Positions 34,701 through 45,256 of a stretch of DNA of 45,256 nt are shown here, one piece after another. The notes beneath the pieces were generated by a model. That model worked only from the letters and a program-made list of their open reading frames with translations, did no database searches and was not told the origin of the DNA. Within the stretch, counting starts at the first letter, position 1, and each line of letters starts with the position of its first letter. The stretch is from Didymodactylos carnosus (taxonomy: Eukaryota > Rotifera > Eurotatoria > Philodinida > Philodinidae), in assembly GCA_905250885.1 (NCBI GenBank), contig CAJNOQ010000613.1, positions 1 to 45,256 of the forward strand, read 5' to 3'. A program made the position numbers and the translations under genes.

Positions 34701-37700
34701 TACAATTGCTTATTATGGTAGGCTTTATTATCATTTCTTTTCTAAACGTAACGTATTTTTGTTTCAGATTGGCGAAAAATCACGTGTATCTAATCGAAAT
34801 TTTCAATTAGATCCATCCACATATAAAGATCCGACATGGTTAGTCGAAATAAGACGTGTCTATCAAACAATACTTGTAAGTTTTTGGTCTGTTCACAATG
34901 TCAACTAAGTGAATTATTTATTATTTCTTTGTAAGGATAAAATAGTCCATAAAACAACATCACAAATAGTAGCAGATAACCAATTTCAGAATTTCCAGAA
35001 GCCAGTGGAAAATTGTAAGTTTACCAGTTAGTTTTTTTGTATAAAGTTTTCAAGCACCTGGCGTATTTAGATATCGAAAATACAAGAAAAGAATCAAATT
35101 CATTTCTACCATCACCTTCGTCGCCAAAAGCGACTGCAGCTCAACAGCCAGTACAACCAGTATCACTGCCTCCTCCCTCCTCAATCCAATATAACTATAC
35201 AAACAATGTAAGTTTCATTTGTTTTGGTTTACTATCATTCATAGCCGTTTTCAATTTCAGCCACCTAACAATTATCCGGCTGCTCCTATTTACAACGAAC
35301 CGGTGGTGCACCCACAAAACCCGCAAACTACGCCAGGAACAAACTATCACAACCACCCAACACGTAAATATAAAATGCTTCTTATCGTCTCTGTAATTAT
35401 GAGTAACATTTTCTCCAGTCCTTCAACAGCTGGAAATATAGAGTATCTTATGAGGAAACTATCCCAAGTGTCCTACTGTCTCTTCTTAAAGCATATTTGA
35501 TTACTTTTGATACTAATCATGAATCTAATATTCAGTTTTGCTCTTAAGACTTTTCCCCATGGATCTTGAGTAATCCGATTATAGAGATCCAACACCAATT
35601 CCTATTTGAAGAAATTCCGATACAGCCAGTTTCTAGGGCGTGTTGAGTTGTCCACGTAAAAAGTGTCTGGGCACTAATGAATTGGCTTATATTGAAATGT
35701 GATGTTTTTACTAGTATACAAACTAAGGTTTTCAGCATTTTCAATAAATTAAATAGTAAAACTATAAATATTTCAATAAAAGCCCATTCACTAGTGCCCA
35801 AAAACTATTTACATGGACAGCTCATCATGCTCTAGAAACTGGCTGTAGCAGAATTTCTTCAAATAGAAATTGGTGATGGATTTCTAACTAATATTATTCT
35901 AACTTTCTTAAATATGCATAAAGAAGAGAACAATTGGACGCTTAGGATAGTTCCCCGTCGCTGGTATTTTTTGATAATAGCATATAAATTTCAGTCGATA
36001 TGAATCAACAACCGCCTTATTATCAGCAAGTAATACAACAAGATCAACCACAATTTAATGGACAAGATCGGCGGCAAATAGCAGACCAGCAGAAGTATCA
36101 AGTACAACCTCCAACAAATCAAGCTGAAATGCCTCGACAACAGGACCCAGAACATCATTACCATCAGCACCAATTTCAAATACCATCACAGCCTTTTATT
36201 CCAAACAGTCAGGCATCATATCCGACACAAAATCAAATAACAGCAGATCAATCATGGTATCAACCACTACAAGTACAACCTGAACACCAACCACATCAGG
36301 AAATACTTCAATCAGATAGAGGAAGATTACCATCGAACGAAGTGAGTGCAAACACTGCATTAGAAAGAAAAGAGTAAGAGAGAGAGAGAGTGTGAGAGAG
36401 AATTATTGCGCCTGTTTGATTATAGTTTGTGGATGCAAACTCTAGACGATCATCTGTAATTACGTTTAACAGCGGCAGTTTCTCATCGTTGCATTGGCAA
36501 GGACAAAAAAACCAAGAAGAATTGCGTAAATTCTCAGATCCCTCTGTACAAGCACTCTCGCAGCCGTTAGGTGGCACTGGCAATATGATAAAGAATAATC
36601 CAGCGTTATATAGCAACCATTACGATCCTAATAATCAGTCACAGTCAATACCGTATCCAACAAAACTGACGACACATGCGGTAGTTTCCTAATAACTTTG
36701 TAACTCAACTAATATAATCAATGTCAATATTTTGCGAACATGCTTTATTACTGTTCTTCATTACAATTATTCACACGTTTGCTTTCGGCGTAAAATAATA
36801 CTTTGCACTCTGTTATTATATATATTCTTTTTATTTTTAACCGTTTTGATGTTCTAAACCGCGGCGGCTTGCTTCGTCTTTTTTTACAAAGCTTCTTTTT
36901 GTTTTTTCATATGCTATGAAGTATTTTCAACATCCTCTATTCTTCTTATAGGTACGTGACGAATATCCTACAAACGATGGTCAAGTACTGCAGAATGGTC
37001 ACCCAGCTAAGAAATCCTATTCCTTTTTTGAGGATGAGATTGAGGTATAGTTTAGCGGATTGCATACTACTTTTTTTTTAGAAATATATTTGTAGTTATA
37101 TTTTGTCTTTGCAGAACAAAGATAATAAAATCAAAGCACCATCATCAACAGAAAAATCGGATGCAAATTCAAATCCACAACAGCTTAAAAGTGGCATGAT
37201 GAGTGGACTTTGGGGGCGAATCTTTCCGAAAAAGCTACCTCAAGCGCACTTACCAGATGATAAAAATAAAACTGTAAATATTTGATAATTAGGACTTTAT
37301 CGTCTGAAAGTAATTTAGATAACTTTGGTTTCTAAAACAATTTTTTAGTTGAAATTTGATGAAAAAACCCGTCGATGGATTGACACAAGCAAGTCCGCGG
37401 CTGAAAATGAACCAACATCAATCAAACCACCACCCCTAAATCAATCATTTGCATCATCTGGGGATAATCCAAATACAATTTCATCTCAACAACCTCCACA
37501 TTTCAATTCCAATACTTCAACATCACAGCAGCTTTTACAACCTGCACATCCTAATTCAATGCCAAATGCTTCATTCACAAACCAACCGCAAACACGATCA
37601 GTTAATTTCAATTCTGCGACAACGACAACAGTACCGAACCAACTTCAGGCGCAACCAGTACAGCCGAATGTTCAAATACATCCACAGATGCAACAATCAC

Positions 37701-38948
37701 AGTTGCCACAACCACAACAATTTAATTCTCAGATGCAGTCTCAACAACAGCAACCAGCTTTGTCAACAAACAATATCAGTCAACAACCATCTACTAATCA
37801 ACAGGGTCAGACTGCACAATTATCACAAGGTCAACAGAGACTCCAGAATATAAGAGAAAAGCAGAAGCAACAACAACAACAAATGCAAATGCAAACATCA
37901 TTAAACTCATCAAATCAATATTCTTTGAAAAGTCGCCGTAAGTTATTTTCAAGATTTTTAAATTTAAATCACAGCTAAAGTCAAAATGATGCCGGATATC
38001 TTTTTTGTATATTTTTAGAAAATCAATCACGTTATGTTGATATCCTAGCATCGAAAGCGGCACCTGTCAATCCCAATTTATCGCTGAACGATTTTGGTGC
38101 AACTCTACCAACATCGACATCATCCAATTATTTTATTCCAGGTAATTTGATACATATTTTTTTTTTGTAAAGCGAACTTCCTTGCTTTTGCTTCTTTTTT
38201 CAGTGTTCTTTTTTTTCGCTCGCTAGTTGTTAGTCGCCGCATCATTTTTTTTATGCTATAGATAAACAAACATTGTTAAAACAAAATATGTACGATCGTG
38301 ATGTTAATGACGCTGAAGTATCATGGATTAATTTTCGTGTAAATTTTTTAATTTCTATTGTTCAATTTGTTTTGTAGTTTTGAAATGTAGTGTACATTAT
38401 TAGCATGTCCCAAAACGCATGATTAGACGTTATTATTAATCAAAACTTCGAATTTAGTAGTATACTTAACAAAAATAATTCAACATTATAAGTCGAGATC
38501 GATCATCACTTTAAAGATTAATTTTCATGATCTATCGCTCATTTCACGCTTATATCCACACTTTATCACTTCATATGTATATACATATATATTTTTTATT
38601 AAGGTTGAGAAATAATTGTAGTTTTTTGCTCACATTCGAATGAAAACCGTCCACTGCTTAGATCTAGAGTCTCCGAATTTGATTTACGATTTTTTTTTAC
38701 GCACGTTCTTTATTCAGAAAAAAACAACAACAAAAGATATATTATTTTTTGCATCATTAAGCGTAAACTGTTTTCTCTGGTGTATGATTATCAAGTTCTC
38801 TTGGATTTTTAAGTAAAATATCCTCAAACCTGTCTTTCACTACTCTGCTGATTAAACAATGACTATTTTGTATATAAACTTTTGCTTCTTTCCTCTATTC
38901 TAGGACCAAACAACAACGTGGACACAGCCAGTTGATAAACTATATTAG
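31771..38948 (+). CDS. SEC16: SEC16, COPII ER-exit-site scaffold
   Basis: SEC16 organises ER exit sites and recruits COPII coat proteins. 24 exons: 31771-32221, 32280-32391, 32487-32615, 32714-33149, 33210-33283, 33369-33504, 33557-33828, 33898-33979, 34045-34165, 34230-34344, 34406-34502, 34571-34717, 34768-34875, 34936-35014, 35071-35207, 35261-35363, 35995-36341, 36426-36680, 36952-37044, 37115-37273, 37349-37937, 38019-38141, 38262-38338, 38904-38948; 4287 nt, 1428 aa. The N-terminus is Pro/Gln/Tyr-rich and disordered, with an acidic Ser stretch before the conserved centre. Central ancestral coatomer domain about 340-790: LWQYMALLVKTN, HYGDWRRHLAVILAN, MGDTLG, SHFCYLISN, PTWLVEIRRV. Near residue 1130, SGLWGRIFPKK and LPDDKNKT match the vertebrate LPDDKNKSIVWD region; SRYVDIL lies further on. 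Long Gln-rich linkers lie between. It is shorter than human SEC16A but complete. Exon 3 uses donor TA|GTAAAT. Confidence 0.93.
35582..35886. mobile_element. Foldback MITE in SEC16 intron 16
   Basis: About 305 bp, nearly all inverted repeat: 35582-35712 pairs with 35753-35886. Shared stretches include CCAATT, TATTTGAAGAAATTC and ACAGCCAGTTTCTAG, with scattered mismatches, leaving a loop of roughly 40 nt. TA occurs at both outer edges, compatible with a TA target duplication as in Tc1/mariner-type elements. It has no reading frame of its own and explains why this SEC16 intron (631 nt) is much longer than its neighbours. Confidence 0.7.
36376..36400. repeat. (AG)n tract in SEC16 intron 17
   Basis: Interrupted AG dinucleotide run inside an 84-nt intron between the exons ending at 36341 and starting at 36426. 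Confidence 0.8.
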
Positions 38949-41242
38949 ACATATAAATGTATATTTCTACATGGAATAAATTATTTGTGATCATGAATTC
39001 TAAAACAAGACGAAACAAAGACAAAGACAAATCCGCACTGTGTATCGTTTATTTCTAATTTATTTGATTAACTTTTATTTATGTTATTGTTATTTTTACT
39101 TATTTGGGTGATTGTGACAAATTTTTTTTTCTAGTGGAAATGGGATCGTTAACTTCGTATATCAATTCATTTTTTTATTTTATAAGTTACACTTATCTAA
39201 TGTTCCATCAATGTGCAGGTTATTCAGTCTTCTGATATAGTAAATTCACATTGGATAAGATCAGTGTATAAAACAGTTATCTTTTTTTTCTTCTCTATAT
39301 TCTCTCTCATACATTGTAGGTAAATGTCTAACAACTGACTAGTTACACAATAGTTTATGTTAAAGAAGCATTATCCTAATGTACTTATTTATAATTGGTT
39401 CCTTCGTTCGTTCGTTCGTTGCTTTTATTTCTAATTTTTAAATATATATATATATATATACATATAATATGTGTCATTGTCTAAAAAACGTTTTTGTTCT
39501 AGGAATATTTTTCTTTTTCTTTTCATTTCGTCGACGTTTTTGCTTTTTTGTTTTTGATTTTTGTTTCTTGTTTTATATTGTTATCTTTTATTGTGTTCTT
39601 GCTAAAACAAATACCGGAAAAATAAGCACATATGAATGTACCTGTACTATGGATCCACCGATTATAATATCTTAAATACACTTGTTTTTGCTCTTTAAAT
39701 ACAAAGATTTTCGAGATAAGTGTATTTTTTCACATTATTTATAAACTTTTGTTTCGTTTCTTTCTATTTTTGCTTTGATTCAAGAGTACATCCGTGTAAC
39801 AAAAAGAAAAACACGTATAATCCAACAAAATGTTAGAAATAAATTTCATTATCAATTGAAAAAGAAAGTAATAAAATCGTTCATAATTGATAAATTATTA
39901 TACGATTAATTTTTTGTCATCGAATAACATGCCTCGAATTACAAGAATCAAGATACACGTACGGTCGTAGCATCAAATTTCAATATTCAATGTTTTATTA
40001 TTAAGAAAAATATACTGTGACACTCATGAAAAGCTAATATATCAAAAAAAAAATGTAATTTGTTAGAAAAAATAATCAACTCCTGTTATATTTAACCATA
40101 GAAATAGTATCACAATCATAAAAATTGATAAACTGGAACAGCGAACATTTTGGATGTTCGTACTGAGAAAAAAAACAACGAAATTCCAAAAAAAGAGCAC
40201 ACCAGAATTATGCGGGTAGACAATAAATTCCATTTCTACCTCAGAAAGAGTGAAAATGAGAAAAACAAGCGTACACACCCAGAATTGCTCGTTTTTCATA
40301 AGCATCCATCCTGAGAGCGTCATGGATTCTGAGCATCCATCAATCTAGGCGCCCACTTCTACTTACATTATAAAAAAATAGTTTTACGAATGTAGAAGGC
40401 AAAAAAAAAATAGAGGCATACAAGATGAGAATCTGATCACCATTCTTTCAACCTGAGTTATTGAAAATTATATTTAGAAAAAATAAAAAAATATGTAGAA
40501 ACCGTACAAGAAATTATGAATATACTAAATTATTTTCTGTGCTAACATTAATAATATAAAAACTCTTCATTCACTGACACTGTTTAAATGGGAATTTTGT
40601 CTTTTGGATTTGAACATATTTCTTATTTTCTAGAAAGAAAAGAATTCTAAATTTAAAAGAAATTGTTATAGGAAAGTCATGTACTTACTCTTTAATGAAG
40701 ATGAGATAAAAACTCAAGATTGTGTTAGACGACGACTACGTTCTAATATTTCATCATCATAATGATAACGTGAATAATAGTTGTGCCATGGTTGACTACT
40801 CTATAAATATAAGAATCATGTGTAAGAATAAGTTTTGTATTACAATATATCACTTACATAAGAGGTTAAATTATGTCTTAATGTTGTTAGAACTTTATCA
40901 CTTAGCTCAGATGCTGGTGAATAACCATATCGATTTCGAAATGAGCTTTTCAATAATGTTGGACTCGTTGAACGATAGTGGGATCCTAAAATAACTAATT
41001 TATTTCAATTCTTGCTGTTAGATTGTATCAGTAAATATTACACATTTAATTAATAGATGGAAACGTAACAGTTAAAATAAAATAATTCGAGCGTTATTTT
41101 CAATTATAAACATAAGAATGTACATCTAATACAAAATCTAATGATTCTCTGTTATCAGATGCAAATTAAAACTGTTTCTATAGAAGAAATTAAATTTTCT
41201 TTACACTGCAATAGTAAAACGTTTTCTACTATACAACACTCG
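38949..41242. other. Intergenic region downstream of SEC16
   Basis: Begins with the SEC16 3'UTR, then very AT-rich DNA with a (CGTT)n run (39403-39421) and an (AT)n run (39441-39460). Open frames at 39469-39675, 40063-40323 (minus) and 40722-40994 are low-complexity or match nothing I know. I see no gene here. Confidence 0.55.
38975..38980 (+). other. Polyadenylation signal, SEC16
   Basis: A perfect AATAAA lies 26 nt after the SEC16 stop codon. Confidence 0.6.
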
Positions 41243-42372
41243 AAGGAGCGGGGGTGTTTTCTATAGGAAAACGGCCCCCCGCTGTTTTTGATTAATTTGT
41301 AGCTAATGGTGGTGATAGCTAATCATATCCACAGTTATTTTCAAATGTTCCTTTTGATTTCTTCTTTCTTGTAGCCTAGGAAACATTTTTTGAAAGTTGA
41401 TTCGTCAAGAAAGTAAACTTTTCAGTATTTTTGATTGTTTTTACTTACTAAACGTGTACGAATTTGATGCTATATGTCAATAGATAGAATTTCTCACGGG
41501 CTACAAAAACTGTGTTTTTACAATATTTGTTAACTATTAATGTACAGAGAAAATTATCAAACTTTGACAGAGTACCAAATCTAATATCATATAATCCATA
41601 GTATTTTGATTTGATGAAGGTAATTCAACTGCACAACAGAACTAATTTATATACTATATTCGATAGATCTTGAAAAACTCTATAAATCTATATACTTTTC
41701 TTGAATTTTGGGTGAGGCTAGTACACGAAAAAGTTGAATTAAGATATTATAAGTCGGAATTATGCCCTAATTTGCAATTTTCTTCATCAGAACTCATCTT
41801 TTACGCAATAAAAGTATCATATTCGGAATCAGAGTCAAAAATCGAGCCAAATGATACATATTTCAAAATTTTTTGTTGATTTTCATTTTTTGATGAAAAT
41901 CTCATATCAGTAAGTATAAGGCCTGAAAATTCAAAAAACACTAAAGTGGTCAAATAGGATAAAAAAGTACACCATTCGACTCGATTTTTGATGCTGATTC
42001 TGAATATGATATTTGGTGGATTATATGATATTAGATTTGGTACTCTGTTAAAGTTTGATAATTTTCTCTGTACATTAATAGTTAAGAAATATTGTAAAAA
42101 CACAGTTTTTGTAGCCCGTGAGAAATTCTATCTATTGACATATAGCATCAAATTCGTACACGCTTAGTAAGTAAAAACAATCAAAAATACTGAAAAGTTT
42201 ACTTTCTTGACGAATCAACTTTCAAAAAATGTTTCCTAGGCTACAAGAAAGAAGAAACCAAAAGGAACATTTGAAAATAACTGTGGATATGATTAGCTAT
42301 CACTACCACTAGCTACAAATTAATCAAAAACAGCGGGGGCCCGTTTTCCTATAGAAAACACCTCCGCTCCTT
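41243..42372. mobile_element. Foldback element with ~356-bp terminal inverted repeats
   Basis: The left arm 41243-41599 and right arm 42017-42372 are near-identical reverse complements; both begin from the outside with AAGGAGCGG and then GTGTTTTCTATAGGAAAACG. A second inverted pair, 41815-41854 with 41971-42011, continues the homology inward. The right arm is continuous, while the left arm is split by about 215 bp (41600-41814), either an insertion or a deletion on the other side. No transposase frame exists inside, so it is non-autonomous. Flanking target duplication was not clear. Confidence 0.85.
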
Positions 42373-42520
42373 TAGAATTCTGATTTTTTTGCAAATGTGA
42401 AAGATGTAACCGACAAATTGTGCAGTTTTTATCTACATTTTGTGTTTAAGTGATTCTTAAACACGAAAAATGTATAAATGTATTTGAGTGTGCAAAATTA
42501 AGATCGAAAAAGTCTTTATG

Positions 42521-44413
42521 TTATACGATACCATCATTATAATAATCGTAATCTAAATCGCTGGCACGATGGTTGATAGAATTGTATAATTTTGTTACGT
42601 CACTCTCATCATAATGGTTTATTGGAGACGATGATCGTGAACGCTTTCGTTGTTGTTCGTCATTATCTCTTGTTCGAGATCGTGACACATGTCCGAAATC
42701 AAGCGATTGAGACGTTTTTGGACGTGAATATGATGGTGTTTGAGCACGAATAGGAGATGAGATATGTTTAGAAAATGATACGTTTCGGCCAATAACTGGT
42801 GAGATAGAACGTGAACGTGATTTTTGTGCATTGCTTTCATTGTACGAATAAGATAAAGCACTTTCTGGTCTCAATTGACTGAAATCATAAAATTAAAAAT
42901 ACATCTTGTGTGAATAGTTCGCTACCACTATTGATGACAGTAATAGCAAAGTACTTACGAAAATGTGAAATCCTTGATAACAAGACCATCGTTCAATACA
43001 ATGTGAGATTTCGGTTGCCGTCCGATTAAACTATTGTCAACCTAAAAAGAATAAATAAAGTTATAAATACCAATTACCGAGTTAGCAGTACTCTAAACAT
43101 ATGAATATCCACCCACATGTTTTACAACGAATGGTCGTCGACCATTTGTTTTGTCAAGAGGCACAATGTGTTTCACTTCACCTGGAATAGCCAACTCATT
43201 CAATTTTTCTCTTGTTTGACGCTTTCCATAATCATTTTTGATAGCGGACGAAATTGTATGATTTGTTAATGATGAATTCATCAATGATCTCGATATATTA
43301 CCCGATATAGGCCGTAAACTATATAAAAAAACAGATCAATATGTGATGAATCAAATTTTAGTTGTGGAATTCTAACCTATTATTGGCTGATTGGGCAAAA
43401 TTAGGAGATTTTGACCGCTTAACCTAATCATCGAAAAAGAAGATGCAAATAAAAAAATTATAAAATCTATATAAAAACGTACAGATCTAACAGACGTGTT
43501 ATTTGATTTTGATAACTTATTCAATGTACTCAGTTCAACGCCTGTTATTTCGGTAATCGAAGTGCTCGTTGAGAATTCAAAAGACGGTGAGATACCGGGA
43601 AAATCGATAGTTCTACTCAACAACACGTAACGTTTTAAACCATGATATTGAACGTTATTGGATGTATATGGATAAAGAAACTCTTTTGCACTTCTTTCAC
43701 ATGTAGCCAGCACTACAGTGTCATAAACAGAACTAGTACTCCGTTGTATAAGCTCAATAAGTATATGTTCGCCTAGAAAAAGACATTTATTTACCAGAGC
43801 TTATTTTGTTCATCAAATAAGTGAGCTTACGTTCAAGACGTTGGACAATATCAGATGGATCGACACAAAACTTGAAAATCTGCGAACAAAGCACAAGAAA
43901 TTTTGACATTAAAAAATGAATAATAGACAATAGAATACAAACTTTATCGAAATATAACTTTTGCTCAATGTGAAGAGGAAAATAGGGTGCCATCAATCTT
44001 GTTTTCTTATGTGTACCAAGCAAGCATATATTCACATAAACGTCTCCTTTCATATCAAGCTTTGTTCCCGGCGCATCAACCTAAATTTTGAAAGGTTTGA
44101 AATTTACGACGTGCTAGTGTACACAACACAAATATTTGAGATATGAGTATGAAAATGCCTGCAAAACACATCGGACATTGTTTAGTTGAATTAATCTATG
44201 GGGACTTGAAGGAAGAGCACTTGTTTTCGAAAATTTCTTTTCATGAATGTTATTCCTTTTGAATCGAGAAGCTATCACATCCGTACGTTGTCTTTCACGC
44301 TTTCCTAGGCAGGTCCATCATATACAAGACTCGCCAATCAAAAGACAGATAGCATAACATACCGCATGTACAGTAAATTCGACAAAATACTTAAACACTC
44401 TACTTAAGGCCAT
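42521..44413 (-). CDS. SPATA6: Spermatogenesis-associated protein 6 (SPATA6)
   Basis: SPATA6 is needed in mammals for the sperm neck (connecting piece) and is a member of a conserved flagellum/cilium-associated family. Exons on the minus strand, in transcript order: 44413-44363, 44080-43943, 43879-43831, 43772-43483, 43423-43377, 43318-43117, 43041-42959, 42878-42521; 1218 nt, 405 aa (human about 488). The N-terminal conserved domain is clear: FKYFVEFTVHAVDAPGTKL, DVYVNICLLGTHKKT, a FPLHIEQKLYFDKIF block, VDPSDIVQRLE, LIELIQ, and SPSFEFSTSTSITEI. The second conserved motif RPFVVKHVD corresponds to PPFVIRHVD of vertebrates. The C-terminal part is rich in Ser/Arg (SRSRSISP, KRSRSSSP) and lies at the expected place for the disordered tail. 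All introns are GT-AG. The start is set by alignment with the family N-terminus. Confidence 0.9.
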
Positions 44414-44428
44414 CTTCACAGATTTAGG

Positions 44429-44442
44429 CTAAATAGAGAACT
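44429..44442 (-). promoter_or_regulatory. 3' splice acceptor 15 nt before SPATA6 start
   Basis: On the minus strand a TTCTCTATTTAG acceptor ends 15 nt before the ATG at 44413. A second AG abuts the ATG itself. The arrangement is the same as at the plus-strand genes. Confidence 0.45.
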
Positions 44443-45097
44443 AAATTTTGTGAGCAATTGCGGTTTTGAATGCTACTACCTACATCATAATTAAAAGTAT
44501 TTCCAACGTGTTGCTTAGCGACATCCTTCAACAGTGGACGCATTTAGTCGGAATAACTACTGCATTAGTAACACGTAAAAGAGCACTTTTAATGCGTTTA
44601 GTTCTCTTCACTTCTCTATGCCATCCTGTATGCGTTCCAAAATTTCTTCTAACCAATTCAGGATATTCAAAAATTTTCTACTTTAAATCACATACAGCAG
44701 GCGTCAAGCTATATAAAAATCTATTTGCTCCTCTATTTACTATTGCTATACTGTAACATGAACGGGTTTTCAAACTTGTTTTATTGTTTCTAAGATAAAA
44801 ACGTCACCATTAAACTTAGTCATACATACTAAAGTCACTTGCTCAAATCACCTGAGTGTTTCACGCATCTATCTAAAATACCTTAGAATTAACAATTGTA
44901 ATCGATTCTATTGACAATACAGAACCATACATAAATAATGTCCACTGTGTATTTTATACGCGTACTTTCCCTAACGATATACCGAGTCACAACTAAATAA
45001 CTTGAATTCATCTCATCCAGAGCATAACAAGAAACAAAAGCGAGATCGCTATTGATTTAACTTTTTTTTAGCTTTACTTGCAACTTTTTTATACACG

Positions 45098-45118
45098 GTT
45101 TAACTTCTTGTTTTATAG
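45098..45118 (+). promoter_or_regulatory. 3' splice acceptor 5 nt before PP2A-C start
   Basis: The acceptor taacttcttgttttatag ends at 45118, 5 nt before the ATG at 45124; its pyrimidine tract is strong. Confidence 0.6.
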
Positions 45119-45123
45119 AAACA

Positions 45124-45256
45124 ATGTCTAACGATGATAAAAAGGAGTCAAAAGATTTGGACTCTTGGATAGAACAATTAAAAGATTGCAAACAATTACA
45201 AGAAAATCATGTCAAATATTTATGCGATCGTGCCAAAGATATTTTATCGAAAGAGT
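45124..45256 (+). CDS. PPP2CA: Serine/threonine protein phosphatase 2A catalytic subunit (5' part)
   Basis: Catalytic C subunit of PP2A, a cytoplasmic and nuclear Ser/Thr phosphatase that works with scaffold A and regulatory B subunits. Only the first 44 codons are in the window, and the frame runs open off the edge. After a short variable start, residues [15 protein letters not shown] and [13 protein letters not shown] align with human ELDQWIEQLNECKQL and LCEKAKEILTKES. The catalytic metal-binding motifs lie beyond the edge and cannot be checked. PP4 and PP6 subunits have different N-termini, so PP2A is the best call, though animals often have more than one PP2A-C gene. Confidence 0.9.
   Translation, partial: MSNDDKKESKDLDSWIEQLKDCKQLQENHVKYLCDRAKDILSKE

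Larger units (their letters stand above)
44414..45123. other. Divergent SPATA6 / PP2A-C upstream region
   Basis: About 700 bp separate the two head-to-head start codons and should contain both promoters. An open frame at 44466-44756 (+) and another on the opposite strand at 44528-44678 match nothing I recognise. No core promoter motif is convincing. Confidence 0.5.

Noticed and set aside
36308..36616. 102-codon minus-strand frame
   Set aside because: Antisense shadow spanning two SEC16 exons and an (AG)n intron; no independent signal.
37449..37853. 134-codon frame rich in Gln, His and Asn
   Set aside because: Shadow of the SEC16 exon 37349-37937, whose CAA/CAG-rich sequence keeps other frames open.
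40063..40994. Two frames of about 90 codons downstream of SEC16 (one on each strand)
   Set aside because: Hydrophobic or biased composition expected from AT-rich sequence; no exon series or homology.
44528..44678. Minus-strand frame with a basic, protein-like composition in the SPATA6/PP2A-C divergent region
   Set aside because: Only about 47 codons between stops, no identifiable family, and it lies where two promoters are expected.

Overview
This is a eukaryotic, animal window of AT-rich DNA. It holds six complete intron-rich genes and the 5' end of a seventh. Most introns are 50-70 bases with GT-AG ends, but a few introns of TRIM9 exceed 2-3 kb. The gene set (a neuronal-type TRIM9/67, Hedgehog acyltransferase homologues, SPATA6) is metazoan. 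The compact introns, the many small palindromic elements, and a splice acceptor 0-15 bases before every start codon (as expected if a spliced leader is added) suggest a rotifer, most likely a bdelloid. That assignment is inference; no rRNA or mitochondrial marker is present.

Layout. 1-2254: no gene resolved, one fragment of a palindromic repeat. 2255-3665 (+): RTRAF/C14orf166, 8 exons, 249 aa. 4057-7073 (+) and 7308-10162 (+): two tandem HHAT-like MBOAT acyltransferases, 548 and 532 aa as modelled. They share most exon phases but differ by several introns, and one intron found only in copy 1 carries a MITE-like element. 10163-17106: gene-poor, with a decayed protein phosphatase 1-like pseudogene at 14793-15328. 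17107-29620 (+): TRIM9/TRIM67-like E3 ligase, 8 exons, 750 aa. 29621-31770: intergenic, with a perfect 48-bp palindrome and a repetitive tract. 31771-38948 (+): SEC16, 24 exons, 1428 aa, with a foldback MITE in intron 16. 38949-42520: intergenic, with a 1.13-kb foldback element that has ~356-bp inverted arms. 42521-44413 (-): SPATA6, 8 exons, 405 aa. 45124-45256 (+): first 44 codons of the protein phosphatase 2A catalytic subunit, head-to-head with SPATA6.

All complete models keep an open frame through every junction, and their coding lengths are exact multiples of three. The genes have unrelated housekeeping or signalling roles (RNA/tRNA-ligase complex, ER lipid transfer to secreted signals, ubiquitin ligase, COPII exit sites, cilium/sperm structure, phosphatase), so this is an ordinary chromosomal stretch rather than one functional cluster. 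The features most worth a second look are the uniform acceptor-at-ATG arrangement, the diverging HHAT pair, the foldback elements and palindrome, and the PP1 relic. I found no CRISPR array, tRNA, rRNA or viral gene.
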